This document shows, in pieces, positions 1 through 9,392 of a DNA stretch of 64,000 nt. The notes beneath the pieces are model-generated. The model was not told the DNA's origin and did no database searches. It saw only the letters and a list, made by a program, of their open reading frames with translations. The DNA is from Lacihabitans sp. CS3-21 (GTDB lineage Bacteria; Bacteroidota; Bacteroidia; Cytophagales; Spirosomataceae): the NCBI RefSeq assembly GCF_024343675.1, contig NZ_RJUD01000097.1:248001-312000 (forward strand). Direction: 5' to 3'. Position 1 is the stretch's first letter. Every line of letters starts with the position of its first letter. Both the position numbers and the translations under genes were made by a program.

Positions 1-115
1 CAGTCAAAATTGATTATCCACCTTTATCGTAGTTTTATTGAAAGTTTGCAGGTATTTACTTCCCATTTTGTTAAAAAATTCGGATTTTTGCGGTTCAATT
101 TTTAGTGTTCCCCTT

Positions 116-1306
116 ATGAGGTACGTTTTGTTTTTATGTTTTCTCACACTTTTTGCTTGTGCCGACCACTCTCGGGAGGGTTATGATATTCCTTTGGCAC
201 AAAAACAAAACGAAGAAAACCAAAACTTGGCGGCATTGAGCATCCTCTCTGATGCCATCAAAAATAATCCGAGTGAGCCTGATAATTATTATAAGAGGGC
301 AGTGCTTCATTATAAAATAGAAAACTATAAAGATGCATTGGTAGACATTACGCGTGCAGAGCGATTAAATCCAAACTCTGGATTGTTTCTGTACCAAAAA
401 GCTAAAATTCAACAGGTTTTGAATGAAAAGGGAGCTTTGAAAAACGCCTTGGATGCGGAAAGTCAAGATTTTAGTTCTCCTGAGTTGTTTGTACTAATAG
501 CAGATTTGTATCTAAAGGAAAAAAAATTAGGCATGGCTCAGCAATATATGCAAAAGGCAGAGACTGTCTATCCCTATAATTCTGAGTTGTTTTTGGCAAA
601 AGGCAAGTACTATGCTTTGCAGGGAGATACAGCCACGGCAATAAACAATTACAAACGTGCATTGGTACTAAAGCCACATGGTTTTGAATCTTATGACCAC
701 CTGATAAAGATTTTTAACAGTGCTCATTTGGTAGATTCGGCCTTGACGTATAATGAGCGAGCTTTGAAGAAATTCCCTAAAAAGAGAGAATTGGTATTCA
801 ATAAAGCTCAAATATTAGAGAATGTTGGTGCTTTGGATAGTGCTACCAAAGTATATCAAGTGTTTTTGAGGTTGGAGCCTGATCGTTACGATGTGTTAGA
901 AAAAGTGGGTGATATTTATTTAAGGAAGAAAAATTATGCGGCAGCATTTTTGATTTATGATAAATGGGGCAAAGCTGTTCCTGATAATGAGAAAGCCTAT
1001 TTGAAGGCCTCATCGTGTTATGAGTTGCAAAAAAGATTTACAAATGCAAAGTCTTATTTAGAACAAGCGTTAGATAAAATGCCCAATAGTAAAATTTTGT
1101 TGGCCCAGCTCAACAGCGTTACCTATCAAATAGAAGCCCAAAATAGCATTTATGAAAATAATTCAGAGCAATACCTTACTCGGAAACGTAAACCTGAAGA
1201 AGAAGTAAAGCCCGAGCCCCAAAGGAGAATATTTGATATAGGAAATATAGAAAAAATACAAAAAAGGAGTCAAATAACAATTGGTAAAGATACCACTAGA
1301 AATTAA
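116..1306 (+). CDS. TPR-repeat lipoprotein
   Basis: Predicted outer-envelope lipoprotein made almost entirely of tetratricopeptide repeats, a scaffold for protein-protein contacts. Starting at ATG 116 gives a short hydrophobic signal peptide ending in a lipobox (LFAC, Cys15); the reading frame stays open upstream to 38, but that extension would bury the signal. Tandem helical pairs of about 34 residues run from roughly residue 30 to 350, with typical endings such as NPNSGLF, YPYNSEL and KPHGFES. The C-terminus is charged and Pro/Glu-rich. It ends five bases before the thrS start, so the two are probably co-transcribed. No specific partner can be named. Confidence 0.85.
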   Translation: MRYVLFLCFLTLFACADHSREGYDIPLAQKQNEENQNLAALSILSDAIKNNPSEPDNYYKRAVLHYKIENYKDALVDITRAERLNPNSGLFLYQKAKIQQVLNEKGALKNALDAESQDFSSPELFVLIADLYLKEKKLGMAQQYMQKAETVYPYNSELFLAKGKYYALQGDTATAINNYKRALVLKPHGFESYDHLIKIFNSAHLVDSALTYNERALKKFPKKRELVFNKAQILENVGALDSATKVYQVFLRLEPDRYDVLEKVGDIYLRKKNYAAAFLIYDKWGKAVPDNEKAYLKASSCYELQKRFTNAKSYLEQALDKMPNSKILLAQLNSVTYQIEAQNSIYENNSEQYLTRKRKPEEEVKPEPQRRIFDIGNIEKIQKRSQITIGKDTTRN

Positions 1307-1310
1307 GAAT

Positions 1311-3263
1311 ATGATGATCAGCGTTACACTGCCAGATGGCAGCAAAAGAGAATATCAGAATGGAGCCACTCCAATGGACGTGGCCTTATCTATAAGCGAG
1401 GGATTGGCTAGAAACGTGTTGGCAGCTAAAGTTGATGGACAGGTGGTTGACTTAAACATGCCATTGGAGAAAAGTGTCGAACTACAATTATTGACTTGGA
1501 ATGATACCGAGGGTAAATCTACATTTTGGCATTCATCGGCTCACTTGATGGCGGAGGCTTTGGAAGTATTGTATCCCGGCGTCAAGTTTTGGGTTGGACC
1601 ACCAGTGGAAAACGGATTTTATTACGACATAGACACGGGCGAAAAGAGCATCTCTTCAGACGATTTCAAAATGATTGAAGACAAAATGTTGGAATTGGCC
1701 CGTCAAAAAAACGAGTTTAAAAGAATTCCAATTACCAAAGCCGATGCCTTGAAGTACTTTGGTGATAAAGGAGACGAATACAAATTGGATTTACTTTCAG
1801 GCTTAGAGGATGGAAATATTACTTTGTATCAACAAGGTAATTTCACGGATTTGTGCCGTGGACCACATATACCGAACACAGGATTTATAAAGGCAGCCAA
1901 AATAATGAATGCTGCTGCGGCATATTTCAAAGGCGACCAAAATAATAAAATGCTTACGCGTATTTACGGAGTAACATTTCCAAAAGCCAAAGAACTCGAA
2001 GAATATTTGACGCTTTTAGAAGAAGCCAAACGTCGTGATCACCGAAAGTTAGGTGCTGAACTTGAGTTTTTTACGTTTTCGGAGAAGGTTGGAAAAGGCC
2101 TTCCGCTTTGGTTGCCAAAAGGTGCCATGCTGAGAGAGCGTTTGGAGAATTTCCTTAAAAAAGCTCAATTAAGATCGGGATATTTGCCAGTTGTGACTCC
2201 TCACATTGGCAGCAAAGCTTTGTATGTGACTTCTGGCCATTGGGAAAAGTACGGTGAGGATTCGTTCCAACCCATCAAAACGCCAGAAGAAGGGGAGGAG
2301 TTTATGCTTAAACCCATGAATTGTCCACATCACTGCGAAATTTACAAATCAAAGCCTCGTAGCTACAGAGATTTGCCACTTCGCTTGGCGGAGTTTGGTA
2401 CGGTTTATCGTTACGAGCAAAGCGGCGAACTTCACGGCTTAACTCGTGTACGTGGATTTACACAAGACGATGCCCATATTTTCTGTGCAAACGACCAAGT
2501 GGAGGCCGAGTTTATGAAAGTAATTGACTTGGTACTTTATGTATTCAAATCGCTCGGTTTCGACGATTACAGTGCTCAGGTTTCATTGAGAAGTAAAGAG
2601 AAAAGCTCAAAATATATTGGTTCTGATGAAGATTGGGACAAAGCAGAGTCGGCCATCATAAAAGCAGCTGACGAAAAAGGACTTAAAACCGTTGTAGAAT
2701 ATGGTGAAGCTGCTTTTTATGGTCCAAAGCTAGACTTCATGGTCAAAGACGCCCTGGGTCGTAAATGGCAGTTGGGTACTATTCAGGTAGATTACCAATT
2801 ACCCAACAGATTTGAATTGGAATATACAGGTGCAGACAATCAGAAACATAGACCTGTCATGATTCACCGAGCACCATTTGGATCAATGGAAAGATTCATC
2901 GCCATTTTGATAGAAAATACGGCAGGTAATTTCCCTTTCTGGTTGTCTCCAGAGCAGATTGCCGTTTTGCCGATTTCTGAGAAATACGAAGATTACGCCA
3001 ACGAAGTGTTTTTGAGTTTACAAGAACATGACATCAGGGGATATGTGGATCACCGTTCAGAAAAAATTGGCAGGAAAATTCGTGATGCTGAAGTGGCTAA
3101 AGTGCCTTTAATGCTCATTATTGGTGAAAAAGAAGCCGCCGAAGGCAAAATATCACTAAGAAAAAAGGGTGAGGGTGATTTGGGCAGTTTCACTGTCGAT
3201 GAGTTTGTGGCATTTGCCAAAGCAGAAATAAATAAAAATATACCAACTTTTGGTAAAAATTGA
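1311..3263 (+). CDS. thrS: Threonyl-tRNA synthetase
   Basis: Cytoplasmic class II synthetase that charges tRNA-Thr with threonine. The N-terminal TGS domain covers roughly residues 1-62 (ISVTLPDGS). The editing domain carries the HSSAH and DLCRGPH motifs. The catalytic core has the zinc-ligand segment MNCPHH, the motif 2 region [21 protein letters not shown] and [15 protein letters not shown]-terminal anticodon-binding domain follows ([10 protein letters not shown] onwards). At about 650 residues it has the usual length. The start is ATG 1311 or the adjacent ATG 1314, because family members begin directly at the TGS domain; the frame's upstream extension overlaps the TPR gene and is unlikely to be used. 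infC follows 69 bases downstream. Confidence 0.98.
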   Translation: MMISVTLPDGSKREYQNGATPMDVALSISEGLARNVLAAKVDGQVVDLNMPLEKSVELQLLTWNDTEGKSTFWHSSAHLMAEALEVLYPGVKFWVGPPVENGFYYDIDTGEKSISSDDFKMIEDKMLELARQKNEFKRIPITKADALKYFGDKGDEYKLDLLSGLEDGNITLYQQGNFTDLCRGPHIPNTGFIKAAKIMNAAAAYFKGDQNNKMLTRIYGVTFPKAKELEEYLTLLEEAKRRDHRKLGAELEFFTFSEKVGKGLPLWLPKGAMLRERLENFLKKAQLRSGYLPVVTPHIGSKALYVTSGHWEKYGEDSFQPIKTPEEGEEFMLKPMNCPHHCEIYKSKPRSYRDLPLRLAEFGTVYRYEQSGELHGLTRVRGFTQDDAHIFCANDQVEAEFMKVIDLVLYVFKSLGFDDYSAQVSLRSKEKSSKYIGSDEDWDKAESAIIKAADEKGLKTVVEYGEAAFYGPKLDFMVKDALGRKWQLGTIQVDYQLPNRFELEYTGADNQKHRPVMIHRAPFGSMERFIAILIENTAGNFPFWLSPEQIAVLPISEKYEDYANEVFLSLQEHDIRGYVDHRSEKIGRKIRDAEVAKVPLMLIIGEKEAAEGKISLRKKGEGDLGSFTVDEFVAFAKAEINKNIPTFGKN

Positions 3264-3332
3264 AAAGTAAATAATAAATTTGATGAAATTTTAAGTTGTA
3301 AGTAGCTTAAAATCTCACATTTAAATTCTTTT

Positions 3333-3890
3333 ATGGCAAAAAACATGAAAAAACCGTATCGTCCACCGGTTAGAAAAGAAGACGAACACAGGATTAACGA
3401 AAAAATTAGAGGTGTTGCAGAAGTAAGATTAGTAGGAGAGAATATAGAAGTTGGAGTTTATCCGTTTGTCAAAGCCGTTGAAATAGCGAGAGAGCAAAAT
3501 TTGGATTTAGTAGAAATTGTTCCAAATTCAGTGCCGCCGGTTTGCCGAATCGTAGATTACTCTAAGTTTAAATACGAACAAAAGAAAAAGCAAAAAGAAC
3601 TTAAAGCCAAGCAAGTAAAGACGGTTATCAAAGAAATCAGGTTTGGTCCACAAACTGATGATCACGATTACGAGTTCAAGCTAAAGCATGCCGAAAACTT
3701 CTTGAAAGAAAACTCAAAAGTGAAGGCGTATGTGCAGTTCATTGGTCGTCAGATAGTTTTTAAAGAACAAGGATTTAAACTTCTAGAGAAGTTTGTAAAA
3801 GCCCTTGAGGACTTAGGAAAGCCAGAAGCACCACCGAAATTAGAAGGAAAAAGATTGAACGTGATTATCGCACCAAAATCTAAAAAATAA
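3333..3890 (+). CDS. infC: Translation initiation factor IF-3
   Basis: Binds the 30S subunit and keeps initiation accurate. The N-terminal domain ([16 protein letters not shown] through [14 protein letters not shown]) and the C-terminal domain ([25 protein letters not shown] through LNVIIAPK) are both complete. The ATG at 3333 is used here; ATG 3345 is an alternative. The rare AUU start known from enterobacterial infC is not seen. An intrinsic terminator follows six bases after the stop. The usual downstream partners rpmI and rplT are absent, which is unusual because thrS-infC-rpmI-rplT is a common block. Confidence 0.97.
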   Translation: MAKNMKKPYRPPVRKEDEHRINEKIRGVAEVRLVGENIEVGVYPFVKAVEIAREQNLDLVEIVPNSVPPVCRIVDYSKFKYEQKKKQKELKAKQVKTVIKEIRFGPQTDDHDYEFKLKHAENFLKENSKVKAYVQFIGRQIVFKEQGFKLLEKFVKALEDLGKPEAPPKLEGKRLNVIIAPKSKK

Positions 3891-3895
3891 TATGA

Positions 3896-3922
3896 AACCG
3901 ACTCTATTGAGTCGGTTTTTTT
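3896..3922 (+). terminator. Intrinsic terminator after infC
   Basis: Perfect 9-bp stem AACCGACTC/GAGTCGGTT with the loop TATT and a run of T directly after it. It closes the thrS-infC transcript. Confidence 0.9.
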
Positions 3923-4010
3923 ATGTTTCAAAATTAAAAAAGTATTCAAATTTTAACCAAAACGCCCATGGAAGACCGCACATTGGCGTTTTAAATCTCA
4001 ATTTCAAACC

Positions 4011-4760
4011 ATGAAAAATGTCTTGCGTGTCTCAGTAATTCTGAATTTAATGTTTTTTTCGGCATTTGGTCAAAAAAGTGAGCCAATCAACAAAGAAACT
4101 ACCGCCGGAAAATTAGCGGAAAACTTAAACCCAATTAAGACCAATATCAAAATGAAAAACATAGGCATTTTACTTTTTAATAACTTCGAAACATTAGATG
4201 TTTTTGGCCCAGTAGAAATATTTGGCCGCTTGAAAGATTTGTATCATATCGAATTTTATTCTTTAGAAGGTGGGGTAATCACCAGCACCCAAAATGTGAA
4301 GATATTAACAGAGAAACTTTCTGAAAAAGACCAATTTGATATATTCTTGATCCCTGGTGGAATGGGTACCAGAAAAGAAGTGGACCATCCACAAATGATT
4401 TCTACCATCTCAGGGATATCCTCTTTATCCACCCATGTTCTGACCGTTTGTACGGGTTCGGCTCTTTTGGCTAAAACAGGTCAAATCAATGGCTTGTCAG
4501 CCACCTCAAACAAACGCTCCTTTGATTGGGTAGTGTCTCAAGGCTCCAAAGTGAATTGGGTAAAAAAGGCAAGATGGGCCGTAGACGGGAAATATTACAC
4601 TTCTTCAGGCGTATCGGCTGGTATGGACATGACTTTGGGTTTTATTAGAGACATACATGGTATAGATTTGGCTAGGAAAATAGCCTATGAAATTGAATAT
4701 ACTTGGCAAGAAAACAAAGAAGTGGATGAGTTTTATTTGCAAGATTTGAAACAGAATTGA
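4011..4760 (+). CDS. DJ-1/PfpI family protein with signal peptide
   Basis: Member of the DJ-1/ThiJ/PfpI (class I glutamine amidotransferase-like) superfamily, closest in style to the isonitrile hydratase/AraC-N-terminal branch. Residues 1-21 look like a signal peptide (MKNVLRVSVILNLMFFSAFG). The domain starts near residue 46 (MKNIGILLFNNFETLDVFGP) and has the nucleophile elbow TVCTGSALLA with its Cys, after the LIPGGMGT turn. No DNA-binding domain is attached. Substrate is unknown; possible roles are stress-related glyoxalase or hydratase chemistry. It stands alone between the infC terminator and the GH43 gene. A second in-frame ATG before MKNIGILL could give a cytoplasmic form. Confidence 0.85.
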   Translation: MKNVLRVSVILNLMFFSAFGQKSEPINKETTAGKLAENLNPIKTNIKMKNIGILLFNNFETLDVFGPVEIFGRLKDLYHIEFYSLEGGVITSTQNVKILTEKLSEKDQFDIFLIPGGMGTRKEVDHPQMISTISGISSLSTHVLTVCTGSALLAKTGQINGLSATSNKRSFDWVVSQGSKVNWVKKARWAVDGKYYTSSGVSAGMDMTLGFIRDIHGIDLARKIAYEIEYTWQENKEVDEFYLQDLKQN

Positions 4761-4888
4761 TTCAGGTGGTGTGTTTTTTCAAATTGTACAAAAAAAAGCA
4801 ATCGATAACTCCGATTTGAAAAATCACTCTATATTGTCTTCTCAAAATAATTATCTACCATCAGAAAGTTAGAAACGGACTTCTAATG

Positions 4889-4896
4889 TAAATTTG
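4889..4896 (+). promoter_or_regulatory. Bacteroidota -7 box upstream of GH43 gene
   Basis: TAAATTTG matches the known Bacteroidota primary-sigma -7 consensus TAnnTTTG exactly and lies 25 bases before the GH43 start. No clear -33 TTTG is seen at the expected distance. Confidence 0.4.
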
Positions 4897-4921
4897 CACA
4901 AAGAAAAAAAACTTGTACGCT

Positions 4922-5911
4922 ATGAAAAAAAGCCTGATTTTTATAATCATTTTAGCCGCCTTCTTTAAAATCAAGACTAGCCCTGCACAATCAAAAAATC
5001 CAATAATTGAAGGTTGGTATGCCGACCCTGAGGGTGTGATTTTAGATAAGCAATATTGGGTTTTTCCTACTTTTTCTGCCAAGTACCGTCAGCAGGTTTT
5101 CTTGGATGCTTTTTCGTCAAAAGACATGGTTACATGGAAAAAGCATGAACACATCATAGATACAACTGTGATAAAATGGGCTTATATGGCTATGTGGGCA
5201 CCTTCTATTGTAAAAAAGGATAAGAAGTACTATTTGTTTTTCTCGGCGAATGATATACAAAGTAAAGCCCGAAACGGAAAAGAAGATGACCATAATGGAG
5301 GTATTGGAATCGCAGTGGCCAACAAACCCGAAGGGCCTTATAAAGATCATTTGGGCAAGCCGCTTATCAATCAGTTTTATAACAATGCCCAGCCGATTGA
5401 CCAATATGTATTTCAAGACAAAGACAATCAGTTTTATATCATTTATGGCGGGTGGGGACGCTGCAATATTGGCAAATTGAACGATGATTTCACTGCCTTG
5501 GTACCATTTCCAGATGGTAATTTAGTAAAAGAAATTACTCCAAAAAACTATGTGGAAGGCCCAACAATGTTTATCAGAAATGGAAAATATTACCTCATGT
5601 GGTCAGAGGGTGGCTGGACGAATGGTACATACAAAGTAGCTTATGGTGTTTCGGATTCAGTTTTTGGCCCATTTGAACGTGTTTCTACAGTTCTCGAGGC
5701 CGATGAAAGCATCGCCACGGGTGCTGGTCACCATTCCGTAATAAATATTCCTAAAACCGATGAATGGTACATGGTTTATCACCGTCGCCCTATTCCAAAT
5801 CTCGACCGTGACCACCGTGTGGTGTGTATCGACAAAATGTTTTTTGACAAAGACGGAAAAATCGAAAATGTCAAAATGACTTTTGAGGGGGTAAAACGTA
5901 AGTTGAAATAG
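4922..5911 (+). CDS. Secreted glycoside hydrolase family 43 enzyme
   Basis: Probable arabinosidase/xylosidase-type five-bladed propeller hydrolase. A signal peptide precedes the mature start near SPAQSKNP. The start is ATG 4922 because it opens the signal directly (MKKSLIFIII); the ATG at 4913 adds only three residues. Visible GH43 hallmarks are WYADPEG near residue 35 (general-base Asp), MWAPSIVKKDKKYYLFFSA (pKa-modulating region) and YVEGPTMF (proton-donor Glu). There is no carbohydrate-binding module and no SusC/SusD pair beside it. Specificity cannot be read from the sequence. Confidence 0.88.
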   Translation: MKKSLIFIIILAAFFKIKTSPAQSKNPIIEGWYADPEGVILDKQYWVFPTFSAKYRQQVFLDAFSSKDMVTWKKHEHIIDTTVIKWAYMAMWAPSIVKKDKKYYLFFSANDIQSKARNGKEDDHNGGIGIAVANKPEGPYKDHLGKPLINQFYNNAQPIDQYVFQDKDNQFYIIYGGWGRCNIGKLNDDFTALVPFPDGNLVKEITPKNYVEGPTMFIRNGKYYLMWSEGGWTNGTYKVAYGVSDSVFGPFERVSTVLEADESIATGAGHHSVINIPKTDEWYMVYHRRPIPNLDRDHRVVCIDKMFFDKDGKIENVKMTFEGVKRKLK

Positions 5912-5924
5912 GGTTATTTGGTAA

Positions 5925-6374
5925 TTATTTGCTTTCAAGAGCCTGTTTTATCTGTTCCAAATGCCCTTGATTGTGCCAACTGACTTTGTCAAATTCGTCC
6001 TTCAAGGTTCTAAGTCCTGTTTCACTATGGATAAACTCTTTGTCGCCCAAGGTATTATAATATTGCTCTGCCAGATAAATAACCATCTGCCTGTTGGCCA
6101 AATAAACAGCCTTGCTAATGGCCAATGGGAAGTTTTTATAATCTAGATTTTCATTCCAAAGGTCTTGTTCAAAAGCCCAGATGACTTGCTTAGGCTCAGA
6201 AATTACCCTTTTTATTCTATCCAACAATACACTATCGGCATCAGTCAGATGCACCAATATTTGCTTGACAGTCCATTTGCCTTCTCCATAAGTTTTTAAC
6301 AAATCTTCCTCAGACAAGTCGAAGTATTTTTCCGTTTCGTTTCTGGTGTTGGTTAGGGTGGTAAGGATGTTCAT
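5925..6374 (-). CDS. DinB family protein
   Basis: Four-helix-bundle protein of the DinB/YfiT-like superfamily, usually metal binding and linked to bacillithiol or other thiol transferase chemistry. Histidines that could form the metal site are visible in KQILVHLTDAD (about residue 41) and in the C-terminal HNQGHLEQIKQAL. At 149 residues it is the normal size. It converges on the GH43 gene with 13 bases between the stops. No partner is evident. Confidence 0.85.
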   Translation of the reverse strand: MNILTTLTNTRNETEKYFDLSEEDLLKTYGEGKWTVKQILVHLTDADSVLLDRIKRVISEPKQVIWAFEQDLWNENLDYKNFPLAISKAVYLANRQMVIYLAEQYYNTLGDKEFIHSETGLRTLKDEFDKVSWHNQGHLEQIKQALESK

Positions 6375-6489
6375 GCTAATATTCTTTTAAGTCTATTCAG
6401 AGTTTTCCTTTAAGGAACCCTGACTTTTACTCAATTTATCTGATTTTATTCATTTTTTTTAAGGTTCCTAATAAGACAAAACTAAACTT

Positions 6490-7476
6490 TCACCCCAAAA
6501 TCCCCTCAATCATATCCAATTCAGAAGCCTCAAAGTGTTTGTTGTCAACAGCTTTAAGCGAGTCCAGAAGTTGTTCTACTCTACTGGCACCTATCAATAC
6601 TGTGGTTACTCTTTGGTCTTTGAGTAGCCAAGCTATGGCCATTTGGGCGAGGCTTTGGCCGCGTTTCTCTGCTATTTCATGCAAAGCTTTTACTTTGCTA
6701 ATGGTCTCGGTGGTCACTTGGTCTTTTTGCAAAAATCCTGTTGATTTTCCAGCCCTTGAGTCCTCTGGTATACCGTGGAGGTATTTGTTGGTCAATATGC
6801 CTTGTGCCAATGGCGAGAAAGGTATACAACCTACGCCATTTTCACCCAAAACGTCCAATAGTCCGTTTTCTGGGTCACGCACGAGCATGGAGTATTTAGG
6901 CTGGTGTATGAGGCAGGGCGTGCCGAGTTGCTTAAGTATCGCCAAGGCTTCTTTGGTTTGGTCGGCGTCGTAGTTGGATAAGCCCACATACAGTGCTTTG
7001 CCTTGTCTCACGAGCGTATCCAATGCACCCATGGTTTCTTCCATTGGGGTGTCGGGGTCGGGGCGATGAGAGTAAAATATGTCCACATAATCCAAGCCCA
7101 TACGTTTGAGGCTTTGATCGCAGCTGGCTATGATGTACTTTCTTGAACCCCACTCACCATACGGGCCAGGCCACATCAGGTAGCCCGCTTTGGAAGATAT
7201 AATGAGTTCGTCGCGGTAAGCGGCAAAGTCTTTTTTCATCAAAAGGCCAAAATTCTCCTCGGCCGAGCCTGGAGGTGGGCCGTAGTTGTTGGCCAGATCA
7301 AAGTGCGTCACGCCTTTGTCGAATGCCGTTCTGAGTATGGCTCGGTAGTTTTCGAAGGTATCTACACCTCCGAAATTGTGCCATAAGCCCAATGAAATTT
7401 CTGGCAATCTGATGCCACTTTTGCCACAACGTCTGTAGCTTATTTGGTCGTATCTTTTTTCGTCTGCTATGTACAT
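6490..7476 (-). CDS. Aldo/keto reductase, YghZ/Kv-beta-like
   Basis: NAD(P)H-dependent TIM-barrel oxidoreductase close to L-glyceraldehyde-3-phosphate reductase (YghZ). The start at ATG 7476 gives MYIADEKRYDQISYRRCGKSG, matching this subfamily; the frame extends nine codons further upstream. Catalytic residues can be placed as Asp and Tyr in FDLANNYGPP, Lys in ISSKAGY and His in YSHRPD. The NADPH-binding C-terminal segment is VLIGASRVEQL. A second, more distant aldo/keto reductase is encoded just upstream on the same strand, separated by a palindromic repeat. Confidence 0.92.
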   Translation of the reverse strand: MYIADEKRYDQISYRRCGKSGIRLPEISLGLWHNFGGVDTFENYRAILRTAFDKGVTHFDLANNYGPPPGSAEENFGLLMKKDFAAYRDELIISSKAGYLMWPGPYGEWGSRKYIIASCDQSLKRMGLDYVDIFYSHRPDPDTPMEETMGALDTLVRQGKALYVGLSNYDADQTKEALAILKQLGTPCLIHQPKYSMLVRDPENGLLDVLGENGVGCIPFSPLAQGILTNKYLHGIPEDSRAGKSTGFLQKDQVTTETISKVKALHEIAEKRGQSLAQMAIAWLLKDQRVTTVLIGASRVEQLLDSLKAVDNKHFEASELDMIEGILG

Positions 7477-7520
7477 AAAATAAGTTTCGTTAAAAATAAT
7501 CAAGAAAACATATAATTTGT

Positions 7521-7672
7521 GTGCCTTGCCAGGCGGGCATTCTTTTTTTTTGAAAAAAAAGAATCAAAAAAAACACTTCCTGAACAATGATCCTCTGTGA
7601 AATTTTGATAAACATTAGAAAATTATAGAAACATTAGAAATAATCAAAATTTCACAACGGACTGTTCAGGAA
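7521..7672. repeat. Palindromic intergenic repeat, copy A
   Basis: The element begins with a box (GCCAGGCGGGCATTC) followed by a T-run/A-run palindrome. It continues with a long imperfect hairpin: left arm 7577-7609 (starts TTCCTGAACA, ends TGTGAAATTTTGAT), loop 7610-7642 and right arm 7643-7672 (starts ATCAAAATTTCACA, ends TGTTCAGGAA). Outer and inner arms pair almost perfectly around a non-pairing TCCTC/ACGGAC interruption. Copy B shares the box and the interruption but has different arm sequences that still pair. The rest of the space 7477-7783 holds nothing I recognise. Confidence 0.8.
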
Positions 7673-7783
7673 TTATAAGGAACATTAAGTAATTATTGAC
7701 TTACTTGAATTAACCACACTAAACATAAATAATAGTTTAATTGACCAGTCTAAGACTCCTTCAATCATGAGAGAAATTTTATC

Positions 7784-8770
7784 TTACCACCACTGGTGTA
7801 TTGTATTTTTGAAATATTTAAGGTAAATCTCTTTTACTTGGCTCATTTGGTAATCGCTCAAAGCTGGTTGTTGCAAGCAATTGAGGTTTTCCGTTACTTG
7901 TTCAGGTCTGGATGCACCTGGAATAACCGTACTCACCTGCTCGAACATTAAAATCCATCTTAAAGCTATTTCTGCCAAATTCAATTGGCCAGAGAATAAT
8001 TCTTTTAGTTCTCCAACTGCTTCTAGACCAGTGTTATAATCTATGCCCGAGAAAGTCTCGCCTTTGTCGAACATTTCGCCATTGCGATTGAAAAAGCGGT
8101 GGTCGCCTGCTTCGAAACTGGTGTCTTTGGTATATTTTCCTGTCAATAGTCCGCTGGCCAAAGGTACTCTGACGATTACGCCAACATCTCTCTTTTTCGC
8201 TTGCTCGAAAAACAACTCGGCTGGCCGCTGACGGAACATATTGAAAATAATTTGCACCGAAACGACATTGTTAAATTCAATTCCTTTCAAGGCTTCTTCT
8301 ACCTTTTCCACACTTATGCCCAGATTTTGCACTTTCCCTTCGGTTTTTAGGTCCTCGAAAAGGCCGAAAATTTCGGGTCTATAAAACACTTGGGTAGGCG
8401 GGCAGTGGAGCTGAACCAAGTCAAGTGTTTCTATTTGTAGTCTTTTTAGGCTGTCTTCCACATATTTTCGCAAAACTGTTGGCGTGTAGCCTTCGTTGGT
8501 ATGTGGGTTAATTTGGCGGCCACATTTGGTAGCCACAAAAAACTTCTCCGAGCGTGTTTTTAGGAAATTACCGATTGCTCTTTCACTTTCGCCATCGCTG
8601 TACACATCAGCGGAGTCTATGAAGTTTATACCATTGTCGGCAGCTGTATTGAGGATGTTTTCAGCTAATTTGTGGTCAAAAGCTGAACCCCATTTTCCAC
8701 CCACTTGCCAGGTGCCAAGCCCTATTTCTGAGATATTTTGATTGGTTTTACCGAATCTTCTAAAATTCAT
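7784..8770 (-). CDS. Aldo/keto reductase
   Basis: NAD(P)H-dependent aldo/keto reductase of 328 residues. The catalytic tetrad can be placed: Asp and Tyr in FIDSADVYSDGESE, Lys in FVATKCG and His in LVQLHCPP. The coenzyme-binding end is VIPGASRPEQVTENL. ATG 8770 opens directly at MNFRRFGKTNQNISEIGLGTW, the normal start of the family. It is related to, but clearly different from, the aldo/keto reductase encoded downstream. It is flanked on both sides by copies of the same palindromic repeat. Physiological substrate unknown. Confidence 0.92.
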   Translation of the reverse strand: MNFRRFGKTNQNISEIGLGTWQVGGKWGSAFDHKLAENILNTAADNGINFIDSADVYSDGESERAIGNFLKTRSEKFFVATKCGRQINPHTNEGYTPTVLRKYVEDSLKRLQIETLDLVQLHCPPTQVFYRPEIFGLFEDLKTEGKVQNLGISVEKVEEALKGIEFNNVVSVQIIFNMFRQRPAELFFEQAKKRDVGVIVRVPLASGLLTGKYTKDTSFEAGDHRFFNRNGEMFDKGETFSGIDYNTGLEAVGELKELFSGQLNLAEIALRWILMFEQVSTVIPGASRPEQVTENLNCLQQPALSDYQMSQVKEIYLKYFKNTIHQWW

Positions 8771-8882
8771 TTATTTTTTTTGGTTGAGTTTTCAAAATTA
8801 GGTGTTTTTGTTGATTAAATGATTTAGTTTTTCGAAGAAAAATGATTCTCTTAGAAGAATTTGAATGCTTGAATCTCTTTCG

Positions 8883-9031
8883 TCGCTTGCCAGCGGGGCT
8901 TTCTTTTTTTTGAAAAAAAGAAACAAAAAAACAATCACAAAAAATGAGTCCTCATGAAAAATTTGGTTGAAACTTATGTTTGATTTTTTGACATTCTAGC
9001 AAACCAAATTTTCAAACGGACTTTTTTGTGA
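8883..9031. repeat. Palindromic intergenic repeat, copy B
   Basis: Same architecture as copy A: box GCCAGCGGGGCTTTC, a T-run/A-run palindrome, then a hairpin with left arm 8935-8968 (starts TCACAAAAAA, ends ATGAAAAATTTGGTT) and right arm 9002-9031 (starts AACCAAATTTTCAA, ends TTTTTTGTGA). The unpaired TCCTC and ACGGAC elements are kept, while the arm sequences differ from copy A yet remain complementary to each other. Confidence 0.8.
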
Positions 9032-9109
9032 ATTTATGGAACAAAAAGTATTTTATTTTTATAATCCATATTCAGAGGATGTGGAAAAATGAAATGAATG
9101 ATTCCTTAT

Positions 9110-9290
9110 TTCAGACAGCACTGTTTGAACGTAATCAAAATTCTGTTAACGAGAATTCTAATTTGGAAAGAGTTTTTTTACAGAATTTTGAGTGTGTGAG
9201 TTTGTGGACGGTCAGCCGCTGCCTTGTAGTTTTTTTTGTTTCTTTTTTTTTGAAAAAAAATGAATGCCCCGCTAGAAGGCGACGCAATGT
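9110..9290. repeat. Related palindromic repeat, copy C, with inverted end box
   Basis: An 11-bp perfect inverted repeat (TCAAAATTCTG at 9135-9145, CAGAATTTTGA at 9181-9191) is followed by GTGGACGG and then by the T-run/A-run palindrome and GCC-rich box in the opposite orientation to copies A and B (about 9229-9290). The outer arms pair poorly. Copies B and C may be two halves of one composite unit bounded by inverted boxes. The rest of 8771-9392 holds no convincing gene. Confidence 0.6.
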
Positions 9291-9392
9291 AATTTTTAAA
9301 TGCTAAGAATTATATAAATTTTGAATCAAAATAGATAACCATTGGCAATTCTGCTTTTATTTTGGAATTTTACGAATAAATAAAAACAATAC

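Noticed and set aside
7541-7564. T-run/A-run palindromes as intrinsic terminators
   Set aside because: They lack a GC-rich stem and form part of a larger repeated element, and they lie far from the gene ends they would serve.
9028-9306. A 92-codon plus-strand frame in the repeat region
   Set aside because: It runs through the palindromic repeats and T-runs, its translation has low-complexity stretches and no domain, so it is better explained as repeat DNA.
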